7,587 bases of DNA from DASSUW01 sp036520135 (GCA_036520135.1 DATDKF010000398.1:1-7587), one strand, 5' to 3'. Counted from the stretch's first letter, positions 1 to 6,576 are shown. Numbers and translations: made by a program. Notes: generated from the sequence alone by a model not told the origin.

Positions 1-1
1 G

Positions 2-1231
2 AGCGTTGCCGCAGAACCCAAGACCCCCGGCGCCACGACTCGCGGCGGCAAGCTGCCGGCGCCGAAGATCCCGCCGTGGTTCGAGAAGGCGCTCGTCCCG
101 ATCCTCCTCGTGCTGGCGGCGTTCCTGCCGTTCTTCTTCGACACCGGCAGCGGCTTCATCGGCGACTCGACGACCGCGCTCGCGTACGTCGTCATGGCCC
201 TCGGGCTCAACATCGTGGTCGGCTTCGCCGGCCTCCTGGACCTCGGCTACGTGGCCTTCTACGCCATCGGCGCCTACACGATGGGCTGGTTCGGTTCGAG
301 CTGGTTCTCGACCCGGGACGTGCACATCGGCGTCGCCGAGCAGCTCCAGTCCCAGCCGGGCATCCACCTCAACTGGCTGCTCATCCTGCCGCTCGCCGCG
401 GCGTTCGCCGCACTGCTGGGCACGGTCCTGGGCTTCCCGACGCTGCGCCTGCGCGGCGACTACATCGCGATCGTGACGCTCGCGTTCGGCGAGATCATCG
501 GCCGCATCGCCGTCAACGGCGACGAGATCAAGCTCGCGGACGTGCCGCTGGTCGGCGGCCTGTTCGACAACGCCTTCGGACCCGACCAGACGTTCACGGC
601 CGGGCGTCAGGGCATCACGCCGGTGGACAAGATCGACGTGCCATTCGTCGACCCGTTCACGTCGTTGAACCTCAGACCGTGGTACTGGGTGGCGCTGTTC
701 CTCGTCGCGGTCGTGCTGTTCGTGAACTTCCGGCTGCGCGACTCGCGGCTCGGGCGTGCATGGATCGCGCTGCGCGAGGACGAGGTCGCCGCCGTCGCGA
801 TGGGCGTGCCGTCGGTCAAGACGAAGCTGATGGCCTACGGCACCGGCGCCGCGTTCGGCGGCATCGCCGGCGCGTACCTCGGCTCGTTCCTGAACACCGT
901 CAACGCCGACCAGTTCCAGTTCTACTTCTCGATCCTGGTCCTCGGCATGGTGATCCTCGGCGGCCTCGGCTCGATCTGGGGGGTGGTCCTGGGTGCGATC
1001 GCCCTGTCGTTCATCAACAACTGGCTGATCCCGGACGTGCTGAACTCGCTGCCGAGCGACGTCGGGCTCGACTTCGACATGACCCAGATCACGTTCGCGA
1101 TCTACGGCTTCCTGCTCGTGATCATGATGATTCTGCGCCCGCAGGGCCTGCTCCCGGAGCGAAGGCGCGCAGAGGAGCTGACCCACGGCGACGAGGTCTC
1201 GGACGAGAGCCTCTACACGGCGCGCGCATGA
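2..1231 (+). CDS. livM: Branched-chain amino acid ABC transporter permease LivM (5' end outside window)
   Basis: One of the two membrane permeases of the high-affinity Leu/Ile/Val importer; it pairs with LivH and is driven by LivG and LivF. The frame is open from base 2, with no ATG, GTG or TTG until the GTG at 110. That GTG lies inside the first hydrophobic segment, so it is not the start. About 409 residues are visible (E. coli LivM has 425), so little is missing, perhaps only the start codon. Numbering from the first visible codon: Pro/Lys/Gly-rich cytoplasmic tail 1-28, then about eight or more hydrophobic segments. Family motifs are ALGLNIVVGFAG near 66-77, LRGDYIAIVTLAFGE at 150-164, an EAA-like loop (GRAWIALREDEVAAVAMGV, about 251-269) that contacts the ATPases, and the C-terminal RPQGLLPERR near 379-388. 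The stop overlaps the livG ATG as ATGA. Membrane topology and substrate are assigned from the family; the exact solute is not provable from sequence. Confidence 0.95.
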   Translation, partial: SVAAEPKTPGATTRGGKLPAPKIPPWFEKALVPILLVLAAFLPFFFDTGSGFIGDSTTALAYVVMALGLNIVVGFAGLLDLGYVAFYAIGAYTMGWFGSSWFSTRDVHIGVAEQLQSQPGIHLNWLLILPLAAAFAALLGTVLGFPTLRLRGDYIAIVTLAFGEIIGRIAVNGDEIKLADVPLVGGLFDNAFGPDQTFTAGRQGITPVDKIDVPFVDPFTSLNLRPWYWVALFLVAVVLFVNFRLRDSRLGRAWIALREDEVAAVAMGVPSVKTKLMAYGTGAAFGGIAGAYLGSFLNTVNADQFQFYFSILVLGMVILGGLGSIWGVVLGAIALSFINNWLIPDVLNSLPSDVGLDFDMTQITFAIYGFLLVIMMILRPQGLLPERRRAEELTHGDEVSDESLYTARA

Positions 1232-2034
1232 CCGACACCAACGGAAACCCGATCCTCGACGCCCAGAACGTCACCAAGCAGTTCGGCGGCCTGACCGCCG
1301 TGAGCGACGTCACGTTCGCGGTGCCCGAGCGCTCGATCGTCTCGATCATCGGGCCGAACGGGGCGGGGAAGACGACGTTCTTCAACATGCTCACCGGCTT
1401 CTACAAGCCGACGCTCGGCATAATCGTGTTCGGGGACCGCAACGTCACCGGCGGGCGGCCGGACGTGATCATGAAGCTCGGCATGGCGCGGACGTTCCAG
1501 AACATCCGCCTGTTCTCGACCATGTCCGCGGTCGAGAACTGCATGGTCGGCCAGAACGCGCGGATGAAGGCGGGGCTCCTCGGCTCGATCTTCCGCACCC
1601 CGGGCGTGCGCAAGGAGGAGGCGCGCGTGGAGGCGAAGGCGCGCGAGGAGCTGTCGTACGTCGGCGTGGCCAAGCGCCACCACGACTGGACCGCGATCAA
1701 CCTCGCGTACGGCGAACAGCGGCGCGTCGAGATCGCCCGCGCGCTGGCCTCGGACCCCAAGGTACTGCTGCTCGACGAGCCGACCGCCGGCATGAACCCG
1801 CAGGAGTCCGAGGAGCTCACGCAGTTCATGCGCAAGCTGCGCGACGATCGCGGCGTCACGATCGTGCTGATCGAGCACGACATGAAGGTCGTCATGGGCG
1901 TGTCCGAGCACATCACGGTGCTCGACCACGGCGAGAAGATCGCCGAGGGCGAGCCGGCCGAGGTGCGCACCAACCCGCGCGTCATCGAGGCCTACCTGGG
2001 CAAGGCGGCGTCCGAAGAAGGCGGGGAGGACTAG
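1228..2034 (+). CDS. livG: Branched-chain amino acid ABC transporter ATP-binding protein LivG
   Basis: Cytoplasmic ATPase subunit of the Liv importer, 268 residues, the usual family length. Complete nucleotide-binding domain: Walker A GPNGAGKTT (42-50), Q-loop glutamine in ARTFQNIRLF (Q91), LivG-type signature LAYGEQRR (159-166), Walker B VLLLDEPTAG (179-188) with catalytic E184, D-loop GMNP, and switch histidine H217 in IEHDM. The long segment between Q-loop and signature (about 104-158) and the end EVRTNPRVIEAYLG are typical of LivG. The start is the ATG inside the ATGA overlap with livM. The same frame stays open upstream through all of livM, but that extension reads livM out of frame and does not resemble LivG. 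No strong Shine-Dalgarno lies before the ATG, so translation is probably coupled to livM termination. No key residue is missing. Confidence 0.97.
   Translation: MTDTNGNPILDAQNVTKQFGGLTAVSDVTFAVPERSIVSIIGPNGAGKTTFFNMLTGFYKPTLGIIVFGDRNVTGGRPDVIMKLGMARTFQNIRLFSTMSAVENCMVGQNARMKAGLLGSIFRTPGVRKEEARVEAKAREELSYVGVAKRHHDWTAINLAYGEQRRVEIARALASDPKVLLLDEPTAGMNPQESEELTQFMRKLRDDRGVTIVLIEHDMKVVMGVSEHITVLDHGEKIAEGEPAEVRTNPRVIEAYLGKAASEEGGED
2023..2030 (+). promoter_or_regulatory. Strong Shine-Dalgarno for livF
   Basis: GGGGAGGA lies inside the last codons of livG, 6 bases before the livF ATG at 2037. It closely matches the anti-Shine-Dalgarno core and is the best ribosome binding site in the liv block. It supports the chosen livF start and independent loading of ribosomes on livF. 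Confidence 0.8.
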
Positions 2035-2036
2035 CG

Positions 2037-2747
2037 ATGGCGTTCCTGGAAGTCGAGGACATTCACACCTACTACGGCAACATCGAGGCGCTGAAAGGCA
2101 TCACGGTCGAGGTCAACGAGGGTGAGTGCGTCACGCTGATTGGCTCCAACGGCGCCGGCAAGTCGACGACGCTGCGCTCGATCTCGGGCCTGACGCCGCC
2201 GCGCAGCGGGTCGATCCGGCTCGCCGGCCAGGAGATCTCGATGACGCCCGCGCAGGAGATCGTCCGGCTCGGCATCTGCCAGTCGCCCGAGGGGCGGCGC
2301 TGCTTTGCGCGCATGACCGTGCGCGAGAACCTCGAGCTCGGCGCGTTCCTGCGTCGCGACAGCGGGGGGATCCGCGAGGACCTGGACCGCGTGTTCGACC
2401 TCTTCCCGCGCCTGAAGGAGCGCGAGTCGCAGAAGGCGGGCACGATGTCCGGCGGTGAGCAGCAGATGCTCGCGATCGGGCGGGCGCTGATGGGCCAGCC
2501 GAAGCTGCTGCTGCTCGACGAACCGTCGATGGGCATCGCACCGATCCTCGTCGAGCGCATCTACGAGACCATCGCCGAGATCAACCGGCAGGGCACGACG
2601 ATCCTGCTGGTCGAGCAGAACGCGAACTTCGCGCTCGACGTGTCCAAGCGCGGCTACGTGCTGGAGACCGGCAAAGTCGTCATGAGCGACGAGTCGGCGT
2701 CGCTGCGGACCAACCCCGAAGTGATGAAAGCGTACCTGGGAACATGA
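2037..2747 (+). CDS. livF: Branched-chain amino acid ABC transporter ATP-binding protein LivF
   Basis: Second cytoplasmic ATPase of the Liv importer, expected to form the LivG-LivF heterodimer. It has 236 residues, the standard length. Walker A is GSNGAGKST (36-44). SPEGRR (83-88) occupies the Q-loop position, as is usual for LivF. The signature is MSGGEQQM (137-144) and Walker B LLLLDEPSMGIAP (157-169). The switch position has Gln in LVEQNAN (Q194) instead of His, a normal LivF feature and not a defect. The C-terminal LRTNPEVMKAYLGT is also typical. The ATG at 2037 is two bases after the livG stop and has a strong ribosome binding site. The stop overlaps the next gene's ATG (ATGA at 2744-2747), so an 85-residue membrane protein is coupled to it. 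Confidence 0.97.
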   Translation: MAFLEVEDIHTYYGNIEALKGITVEVNEGECVTLIGSNGAGKSTTLRSISGLTPPRSGSIRLAGQEISMTPAQEIVRLGICQSPEGRRCFARMTVRENLELGAFLRRDSGGIREDLDRVFDLFPRLKERESQKAGTMSGGEQQMLAIGRALMGQPKLLLLDEPSMGIAPILVERIYETIAEINRQGTTILLVEQNANFALDVSKRGYVLETGKVVMSDESASLRTNPEVMKAYLGT

Positions 2748-3001
2748 TCTACTTCGCTCTGCTGGGGGCCAAGGCGCTGTGGCTGCTGTACCTGTGGCTG
2801 CTGTCGGCGATCGTCGCCTCGTACCTGTCCGACCGGAAGGGCTACGGCGAGAAGCTCGGGCTGGCGTTCGGGCTGCTGCTCTCGCTGGTCGGGACGATCA
2901 TCTGGCTCGTGTGGCCGGCGAAGCCCGACTCGAAGTGGAAGAAGATCGGCCCCTGGGGCCGGCCCAAGGTCGACGAGGAGGCCGTTCAGCGCCAGGCGTA
3001 G
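2744..3001 (+). CDS. Small two-helix membrane protein coupled to livF
   Basis: Not assignable to a characterised family. The 85 residues have two hydrophobic segments, about 4-27 (rich in Leu/Trp/Tyr) and 37-58. They are joined by a short charged turn, SYLSDRKGYGEK (26-37). A Lys/Trp-rich cytoplasm-like tail follows (PAKPDSKWKKIGPWGRPK, 58-75) and a short acidic end. A helical hairpin with both ends on one side, probably cytoplasmic by the positive-inside rule, is the simplest topology. The layout (helix, basic turn, glycine/leucine helix, Pro, tail) recalls the many small two-helix membrane proteins of bacteria. The ATG sits in an ATGA overlap with livF, and codon use matches the operon, so it is very likely translated. 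Its position suggests an accessory of the Liv transporter, but that is inference. The last 16 bases overlap the convergent gene on the minus strand. Confidence 0.85.
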   Translation: MIYFALLGAKALWLLYLWLLSAIVASYLSDRKGYGEKLGLAFGLLLSLVGTIIWLVWPAKPDSKWKKIGPWGRPKVDEEAVQRQA

Positions 3002-3300
3002 GGCCGGTGCGGCACCGCCGCGTCGGCGGGCTCGCAGCGCGGCAGCATGTAGCCCGCACCGCGCGGGAGATCGCACCCGGGCGGCTCGTAGGTGACCGCG
3101 AGCGGCGCTCCCGCGAGCTCGCGGATCCCCGGCCCGAGGCTGCCGGGCGTGAGGATCGCGAACGCGATCGCGCCGACGACCCCGGCGATCGTCATCCGCC
3201 GCCGCTGCTCGCTGCGCAGCCGGCGCCGCGCGAGCGTGTGGTCGGCGGCCTGCGCGAGCTGGTCGCCGAGGCGGTCGAGGTCCGGGGGCATGGACGCCAT
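2986..3300 (-). CDS. Hypothetical single-pass membrane protein, 104 aa
   Basis: No family recognised. From the ATG at 3300 the product has 104 residues. Residues 1-25 form a likely amphipathic helix (DLDRLGDQLAQAADHTLA). Next is a very basic stretch (ARRRLRSEQRRR, 24-35), one hydrophobic segment (about 36-54), then a short outer region with two cysteines (C76 and C89) and many prolines. By the positive-inside rule the N-terminus is cytoplasmic. The plan resembles short anti-sigma-like or septal membrane proteins, but there is no signature to support either. A second in-frame ATG at 3291 would give 101 residues. The 3300 start is preferred because a promoter-like element sits just upstream at the spacing expected for a leaderless message. 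The frame stays open far upstream, but there it overlaps the 232-residue gene and reads as low-complexity Arg/Ala. Last gene of the minus-strand block; its 3' end overlaps the convergent small gene by 16 bp. Confidence 0.7.
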   Translation of the reverse strand: MASMPPDLDRLGDQLAQAADHTLARRRLRSEQRRRMTIAGVVGAIAFAILTPGSLGPGIRELAGAPLAVTYEPPGCDLPRGAGYMLPRCEPADAAVPHRPYAWR

Positions 3301-3308
3301 TGCGTCCG

Positions 3309-3338
3309 TATATGGGCCGAACGACCCCGGCGTGTCAA
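3309..3338 (-). promoter_or_regulatory. Candidate promoter for the 104-aa gene
   Basis: On the minus strand a perfect TTGACA (3338-3333) is followed after 18 bases by CATATA (3314-3309). This is a partial -10 match in an AT-rich spot of an otherwise very GC-rich region. It lies in the 53-base gap between the 232-aa and 104-aa genes. A start point about 7-8 bases after the -10 falls at 3301-3300, right on the ATG. That would make the transcript leaderless, in agreement with the lack of a Shine-Dalgarno there. The -10 is imperfect, so this remains a prediction. Confidence 0.4.
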
Positions 3339-3353
3339 GGTCGCCCGGACGTT

Positions 3354-4052
3354 CTACCCGCCGGTGGTGCCGCCGCAGGCGGCGGGGACCCCGACGACGG
3401 TGGTCCGGCTGACCGCAAGCTCCCCGGGCCGGCCGCTGACCTTGCAGAAGGTGTACCGGCCGCTGGGGAAGTCCACGAGCGCGCGGTAGGGGTAGCCGAT
3501 GCTGCTGGAGTCGTTGAGCTCGGTCTTCGGCGCGACGGCGGTGACGGCGAGGCAGGAGTAGCGGCCCTGGTCGTGCGCGAGGTCGGTCGCCGGGTCCTCG
3601 CCATGGGCGCCGCGCGGGAAGCGCTCGCATTCCACGCGCTTGACGCCGTGGGCGAACTCGCCGGTGCGTGCGCGGGCGAGCGCGTCGTGCTGGACGGCCG
3701 CCGCAAGGTCGGCCGCGAGCTGGTGGCGCGCCTCGATCGCCTGGGCGCCCGCGAGGCCGCGGGCGGCCGTGCCGGTGCCCTCGCGCAGCCGCTGCTCGGC
3801 CTTGAGCTCGGCCACCAGCGCCTTCTCCCGCTCCTGGGCGGAGCGGCGGTCGGCGGCGGCGCGGTCCGACTTGCTCTCGGTGATCTTCGGGATGCTGACC
3901 GCCAGCACGACCGCGACGATCACGAGCAGCGCGGCGCCGGCGATCGCGGCGATCTTGCGGCCGCGCGGCGACAGCTTGCGGTACAGGTAGCCCGGGATCT
4001 CGGTCAGACCCGGAAGCGGTTCGTAGCGGTCGCTGCGGGCGTTCGGCGGCAC
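3354..4052 (-). CDS. Hypothetical membrane-anchored coiled-coil protein, 232 aa
   Basis: No characterised family recognised. The GTG at 4052 is chosen because AAGGTG lies 7 bases upstream. A TTG at 4091 would overlap the previous stop and add 13 residues, but it has no ribosome site and would run through a hairpin. Layout: cytoplasmic N-terminus with ARSDRYEPLPGLTEIPGYLY (5-24) and a basic patch KLSPRGRK (26-33), one membrane segment (about 34-54), an Arg/Glu/Ala-rich probable coiled coil (58-95), and an Ala-rich helical stretch to about 130. An outer domain with four cysteines follows (C142, C167, C203, C226), which could form two disulphides, ending in a Gly/Thr tail. It lies 35 bases after the TIGR01777 gene and is likely cotranscribed with it. 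A cell-envelope role is possible but unproven. Confidence 0.8.
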   Translation of the reverse strand: MPPNARSDRYEPLPGLTEIPGYLYRKLSPRGRKIAAIAGAALLVIVAVVLAVSIPKITESKSDRAAADRRSAQEREKALVAELKAEQRLREGTGTAARGLAGAQAIEARHQLAADLAAAVQHDALARARTGEFAHGVKRVECERFPRGAHGEDPATDLAHDQGRYSCLAVTAVAPKTELNDSSSIGYPYRALVDFPSGRYTFCKVSGRPGELAVSRTTVVGVPAACGGTTGG

Positions 4053-4059
4053 CGCTCGG

Positions 4060-4065
4060 CACCTT
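4060..4065 (-). promoter_or_regulatory. Shine-Dalgarno deciding the 232-aa gene start
   Basis: AAGGTG on the minus strand (4065 to 4060) ends 7 bases before the GTG at 4052. No comparable site precedes the alternative TTG at 4091 or GTG at 4070. It directly follows the hairpin at 4066-4088. Confidence 0.7.
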
Positions 4066-4088
4066 ACCACCGGCGCTGGAGCGGTGGT
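4066..4088 (-). other. Perfect 7-bp inverted repeat (intercistronic hairpin)
   Basis: ACCACCG and CGGTGGT are exact inverted complements, 7 bp with a 9-base loop. They begin at the last base of the TIGR01777 stop codon and end directly against the Shine-Dalgarno of the next gene. No U-run follows on the minus strand, so it is not a canonical intrinsic terminator. It may be an RNA-stability or processing element, a weak attenuator, or chance in GC-rich DNA. Confidence 0.5.
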
Positions 4089-4975
4089 CAAGCGTGCAGC
4101 GCCGCGCGCAGGGCCTCGTCGAGGTCGGGGTGGCGGAACTCGTAACCGAGGTCGAGCGTGCGGCGTGGGCGGGCGTACTGGCCCTCGATCACGAGCTTGG
4201 CCATCCCGCCGTACAGCAGGCGGATCGCGAAGCCGGGGACGGGAGCGATCGCCGGGCGGTGAAGGGCCCGCCCAAGTGCCTTGGAGAACTCCTTGTTGCT
4301 GACGGGCTCGGGTGCGGTGGCGTTCACGGGGCCGCGCCAGCCCTCGTCGTCGATCGCGTTCAGGTAGATGCCGACGACGTCCTCGTAGTGGATCCAGGCG
4401 TGTCGCTGGCGGCCGCCGGCGACCGGCCCGCCGACGCCGAGCCGGAACGGCAGCAGCATCTTCGCGAGCGCGCCGGCGTGGCGGTCGAGCACCACGCCGG
4501 TGCGCACCTTGACGACGCGCAGGCCGAGCTCCTGCGCCTTGTCGGCCTCGCGCTCCCAGGCCACGCAGACGTCGGCGAGCACGTCGTCACCCGGCGGAGC
4601 GTCTTCGTCGATCGGGTCTGGCCGGTTGCCGTAGTAGCCGACGGCGGAGGCGGAGATCAGCGCCCGCGGTCGCGGGTTCGCGGCGGCGATGCCGTGGACG
4701 AGGTTGAGCGTGCCGACGCGGCGCGACTCCTTGATGCGCCTGAGCGTCTCCTCGTTCCAGCGCTGGGCGATGTCCTCGCCGGCGAGGTGGACGACCGCGT
4801 CGCGGCCGGCGAGCGCCTCCGCTGGAGCGGGTGCGTTCATCGGGTCATATCCGACGTGCTCGGGCCGGCTCGGGTTGCGCGTGAGGATCGTGACCTCGTC
4901 GCCGCGGCGGGTGAGCTCTTCCGCGAGCAGGGATCCGAGGCGCCCGGTCGCGCCGGTGAGCGTGATCCGCTTCAT
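4088..4975 (-). CDS. TIGR01777-family SDR (NAD(P)-binding) epimerase-like protein
   Basis: Member of the extended short-chain dehydrogenase/reductase group (YfcH/SDR39U1 type), cytoplasmic, physiological substrate unknown. It has 295 residues, the usual length. Rossmann glycine motif GATGRLG (8-14). HLAGE (63-67) is followed by the typical QRWNEETLRRIKESRRVGT region. SASAVGYYG (108-116) replaces the normal YxxxK active site in this family. Further motifs are KVRTGVVLD (156-164), HAWIHYEDVVGIYLNAI (192-208), VNATAPEPVSNKEF (217-230) and ALGRALHRP (233-241). The C-terminal block (about 248-294: PGFAIRLLYGGMAKLVIEGQ and following) matches the DUF1731 tail. The ATG at 4975 overlaps the malic enzyme stop as ATGA, so the two are translationally coupled. 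Family membership is firm. Calling it a nucleoside-diphosphate-sugar epimerase, as is often done, would go beyond the evidence. Confidence 0.93.
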   Translation of the reverse strand: MKRITLTGATGRLGSLLAEELTRRGDEVTILTRNPSRPEHVGYDPMNAPAPAEALAGRDAVVHLAGEDIAQRWNEETLRRIKESRRVGTLNLVHGIAAANPRPRALISASAVGYYGNRPDPIDEDAPPGDDVLADVCVAWEREADKAQELGLRVVKVRTGVVLDRHAGALAKMLLPFRLGVGGPVAGGRQRHAWIHYEDVVGIYLNAIDDEGWRGPVNATAPEPVSNKEFSKALGRALHRPAIAPVPGFAIRLLYGGMAKLVIEGQYARPRRTLDLGYEFRHPDLDEALRAALHA

Positions 4976-6459
4976 CGCCGGTCGCGCTGGATGGCGGTGA
5001 ACTCGCGCGTGTCGCCGGGCGCGTAGCCGAGGCGGTCGGGGTCGGCCTCGGCGGAGCCCTCGCGCTTGGCCTGCTCGGCGACAGCGTCGGCGACCGCCGC
5101 CGGGACGTCGCGGTTGAAGGGCGAGGGGATGATGTGCTCCTCGCGCAGCTCCTCGTCCTTGACGACGGCCGCGATGCCGCGTGCCGCCGCCATCTTCATC
5201 TCCTCGGTGATCTCGCGCGCCCGGACGTCGAGCGCACCGCGGAAGATGCCCGGGAAGCAGAGGACGTTGTTGATCTGGTTCGGGTAGTCCGAGCGGCCGG
5301 TGGCGATGATGCGGGCGTACGGCTCGGCCTCCTCGGGCGTGACCTCGGGGGTCGGGTTCGCCATCGCGAACACCATCGCGTCGCCGGCCATCCTGCCGAG
5401 GGCTTCGGGCGGCATGACCTTGGCGCCGGAGAGGCCGACGAAGAGGTCGGCGCCGTCGATCACGGCGGCCGGCCCTCCCTGGCGGTGCTCCGCGTTGGTG
5501 GACTCGGCGTACCAGCGCTTGATGGCGGTCATCGAGCCGTCCCGGTAGTCGGCGCGCTCGGTCGACAGCGCGCCCTTGGAGTCGCAGCCGATGATGTGGT
5601 TGACGCCCGCCGCGAGCAGGATCTTCGTGACCGCGACGCCGGCCGCGCCGAGGCCGACGACCAGCACGTCGAGGTCGTCGATCCGCTTGCCGGTGATCTT
5701 GAGGCTGTTGAGCAGCGCGGCGAGCACGACGACCGCGGTGCCGTGCTGGTCGTCGTGGAAGACCGGGATGTCGAGGCTCTTCTTCAGGCGGTCCTCGATC
5801 TCGAAGCAGCGGGGCGCGCTGATGTCCTCGAGGTTGATGCCGCCGAACGTGGGGGCGACGGCCTCGACGGTCGCGACGATCTCGTCCGGGTCCTTCGTGC
5901 TCAGGCAGAGAGGGAACGCGTCGACGCCGCCGAACTCCTTGAACAGCATTGCCTTCCCCTCCATGACCGGCATCGCCGCCTCGGGCCCGATATCCCCGAG
6001 CCCGAGGACGGCGCTGCCGTCAGAGACGACGGCGACGGTGTTGCGCTTGATCGTGTACTGGAAGGCCTTGTCGCGGTCCTCGGCGATCGCCTGGCACACG
6101 CGCGCGACGCCGGGCGTGTAGGCCATCGACAGGTCGTCGCGGGTGCGGAGCGGATGGCGGTTGCGCTGCTCGATCTTGCCGCCGACGTGCATGAGGAACG
6201 TGCGGTCGGTCGCGTCCAGCACCTCGGCGCCGTCGACCTTGCCGACCGCCTCGACGATCGCGTTCACGTGGTCGGTCCCGGCCGTGTCGATCGTCATGTC
6301 GCGCAGCGTGTGCGCGTCGTCGATCGCGACGAGGTCGATCGACCCGATCGTCCCTCCGGCCTCGCCGATCGCGGTCGCCACCCGGCCGAGCATCCCCGGC
6401 CGGTGGTCGATCCGCACGCGCAGGACGAACGAGAACTGGGCGGATGTGGGCAGCGGCAC
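4972..6459 (-). CDS. ACT domain-containing malic enzyme (probably NAD-dependent)
   Basis: Oxidatively decarboxylates malate to pyruvate and CO2 with a divalent metal, linking the TCA cycle to pyruvate in the cytoplasm. 495 residues. An N-terminal ACT domain (about 9-85: RVRIDHRPGMLGRVATAIGE) suggests allosteric control by a small ligand, often an amino acid. Malic domain: SMAYTPGVARVC with catalytic Tyr114, VSDGSAVLGLGDIGPEAAMP, EGKA with catalytic Lys169, metal-binding INLEDIS (E211, D212) and FHDDQHGTA (D237). The NAD-binding half carries VVGLGAAG (267-274), ANPTPE (367-372) and GRSDYPNQINNVLCFPG (388-404). All key residues are present. The GTG at 6459 keeps the whole ACT domain, and an in-frame TGA lies just upstream at 6480-6478. 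The Shine-Dalgarno is weak. NAD versus NADP preference cannot be settled by eye. It begins 117 bases after the RGG-type gene and overlaps the SDR gene at its 3' end. Confidence 0.95.
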   Translation of the reverse strand: MPLPTSAQFSFVLRVRIDHRPGMLGRVATAIGEAGGTIGSIDLVAIDDAHTLRDMTIDTAGTDHVNAIVEAVGKVDGAEVLDATDRTFLMHVGGKIEQRNRHPLRTRDDLSMAYTPGVARVCQAIAEDRDKAFQYTIKRNTVAVVSDGSAVLGLGDIGPEAAMPVMEGKAMLFKEFGGVDAFPLCLSTKDPDEIVATVEAVAPTFGGINLEDISAPRCFEIEDRLKKSLDIPVFHDDQHGTAVVVLAALLNSLKITGKRIDDLDVLVVGLGAAGVAVTKILLAAGVNHIIGCDSKGALSTERADYRDGSMTAIKRWYAESTNAEHRQGGPAAVIDGADLFVGLSGAKVMPPEALGRMAGDAMVFAMANPTPEVTPEEAEPYARIIATGRSDYPNQINNVLCFPGIFRGALDVRAREITEEMKMAAARGIAAVVKDEELREEHIIPSPFNRDVPAAVADAVAEQAKREGSAEADPDRLGYAPGDTREFTAIQRDRR

Positions 6460-6470
6460 GGGCGCGGCGG

Positions 6471-6476
6471 ATCTTA
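6471..6476 (-). promoter_or_regulatory. Possible -10 element before the malic enzyme gene
   Basis: TAAGAT on the minus strand fits the TANNNT pattern and ends 11 bases before the GTG at 6459. A start there would leave a leader of only a few bases, consistent with the missing Shine-Dalgarno. No recognisable -35 lies 16-19 bases upstream (CTCGGG at the best spacing), so support is thin. Confidence 0.25.
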
Positions 6477-6480
6477 GTCA

Positions 6481-6576
6481 CGCCACCCGCGCGCCCGAGC
6501 GCCCGGCCACCGGCGCGGGGGGCTAGTAGCCGCGCGCCACCCGCGCGCCCCGGCGCCCGGCCACCGGCGCGGAGGG

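Noticed and set aside
76..1227. Upstream extension of the livG frame across livM
   Set aside because: It reads livM out of frame and gives Arg/His/Pro-rich sequence. LivG homology begins at the ATG at 1228.
2117..2161. LivF Walker A ending GKST in place of GKTT, and Gln at the switch position, as signs of a degraded ATPase
   Set aside because: Ser in Walker A is a normal variant and Gln in the VEQN motif is the usual LivF state.
3005..3029. GC stems after the small gene stop as a rho-independent terminator
   Set aside because: Stems are only 5 and 6 bp, overlap each other, lie in coding sequence on the other strand and have no T-run. Such stems arise often by chance at this GC content.
3092..3489. 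Plus-strand open frames after the small membrane gene
   Set aside because: They lie opposite the minus-strand membrane protein genes, have Arg/Ser-rich composition, and lack ribosome sites or domains.
3301..4062. Upstream extension of the 104-aa frame to 358 codons
   Set aside because: The extra part is Arg/Pro/Ala low complexity and overlaps the 232-aa gene, which has a convincing membrane segment, coiled coil and ribosome binding site.
4094..5026. Plus-strand open frame (310 codons) opposite the SDR gene
   Set aside because: Antisense shadow of a TIGR01777 gene with all family motifs; no recognisable protein features of its own.
5134..6477. Long plus-strand open frame (447 codons) opposite the malic enzyme
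   Set aside because: It is the antisense of a clear malic enzyme. The product is rich in Arg/Asp/Val/Leu with no domain, as expected from GC-rich mirror frames.
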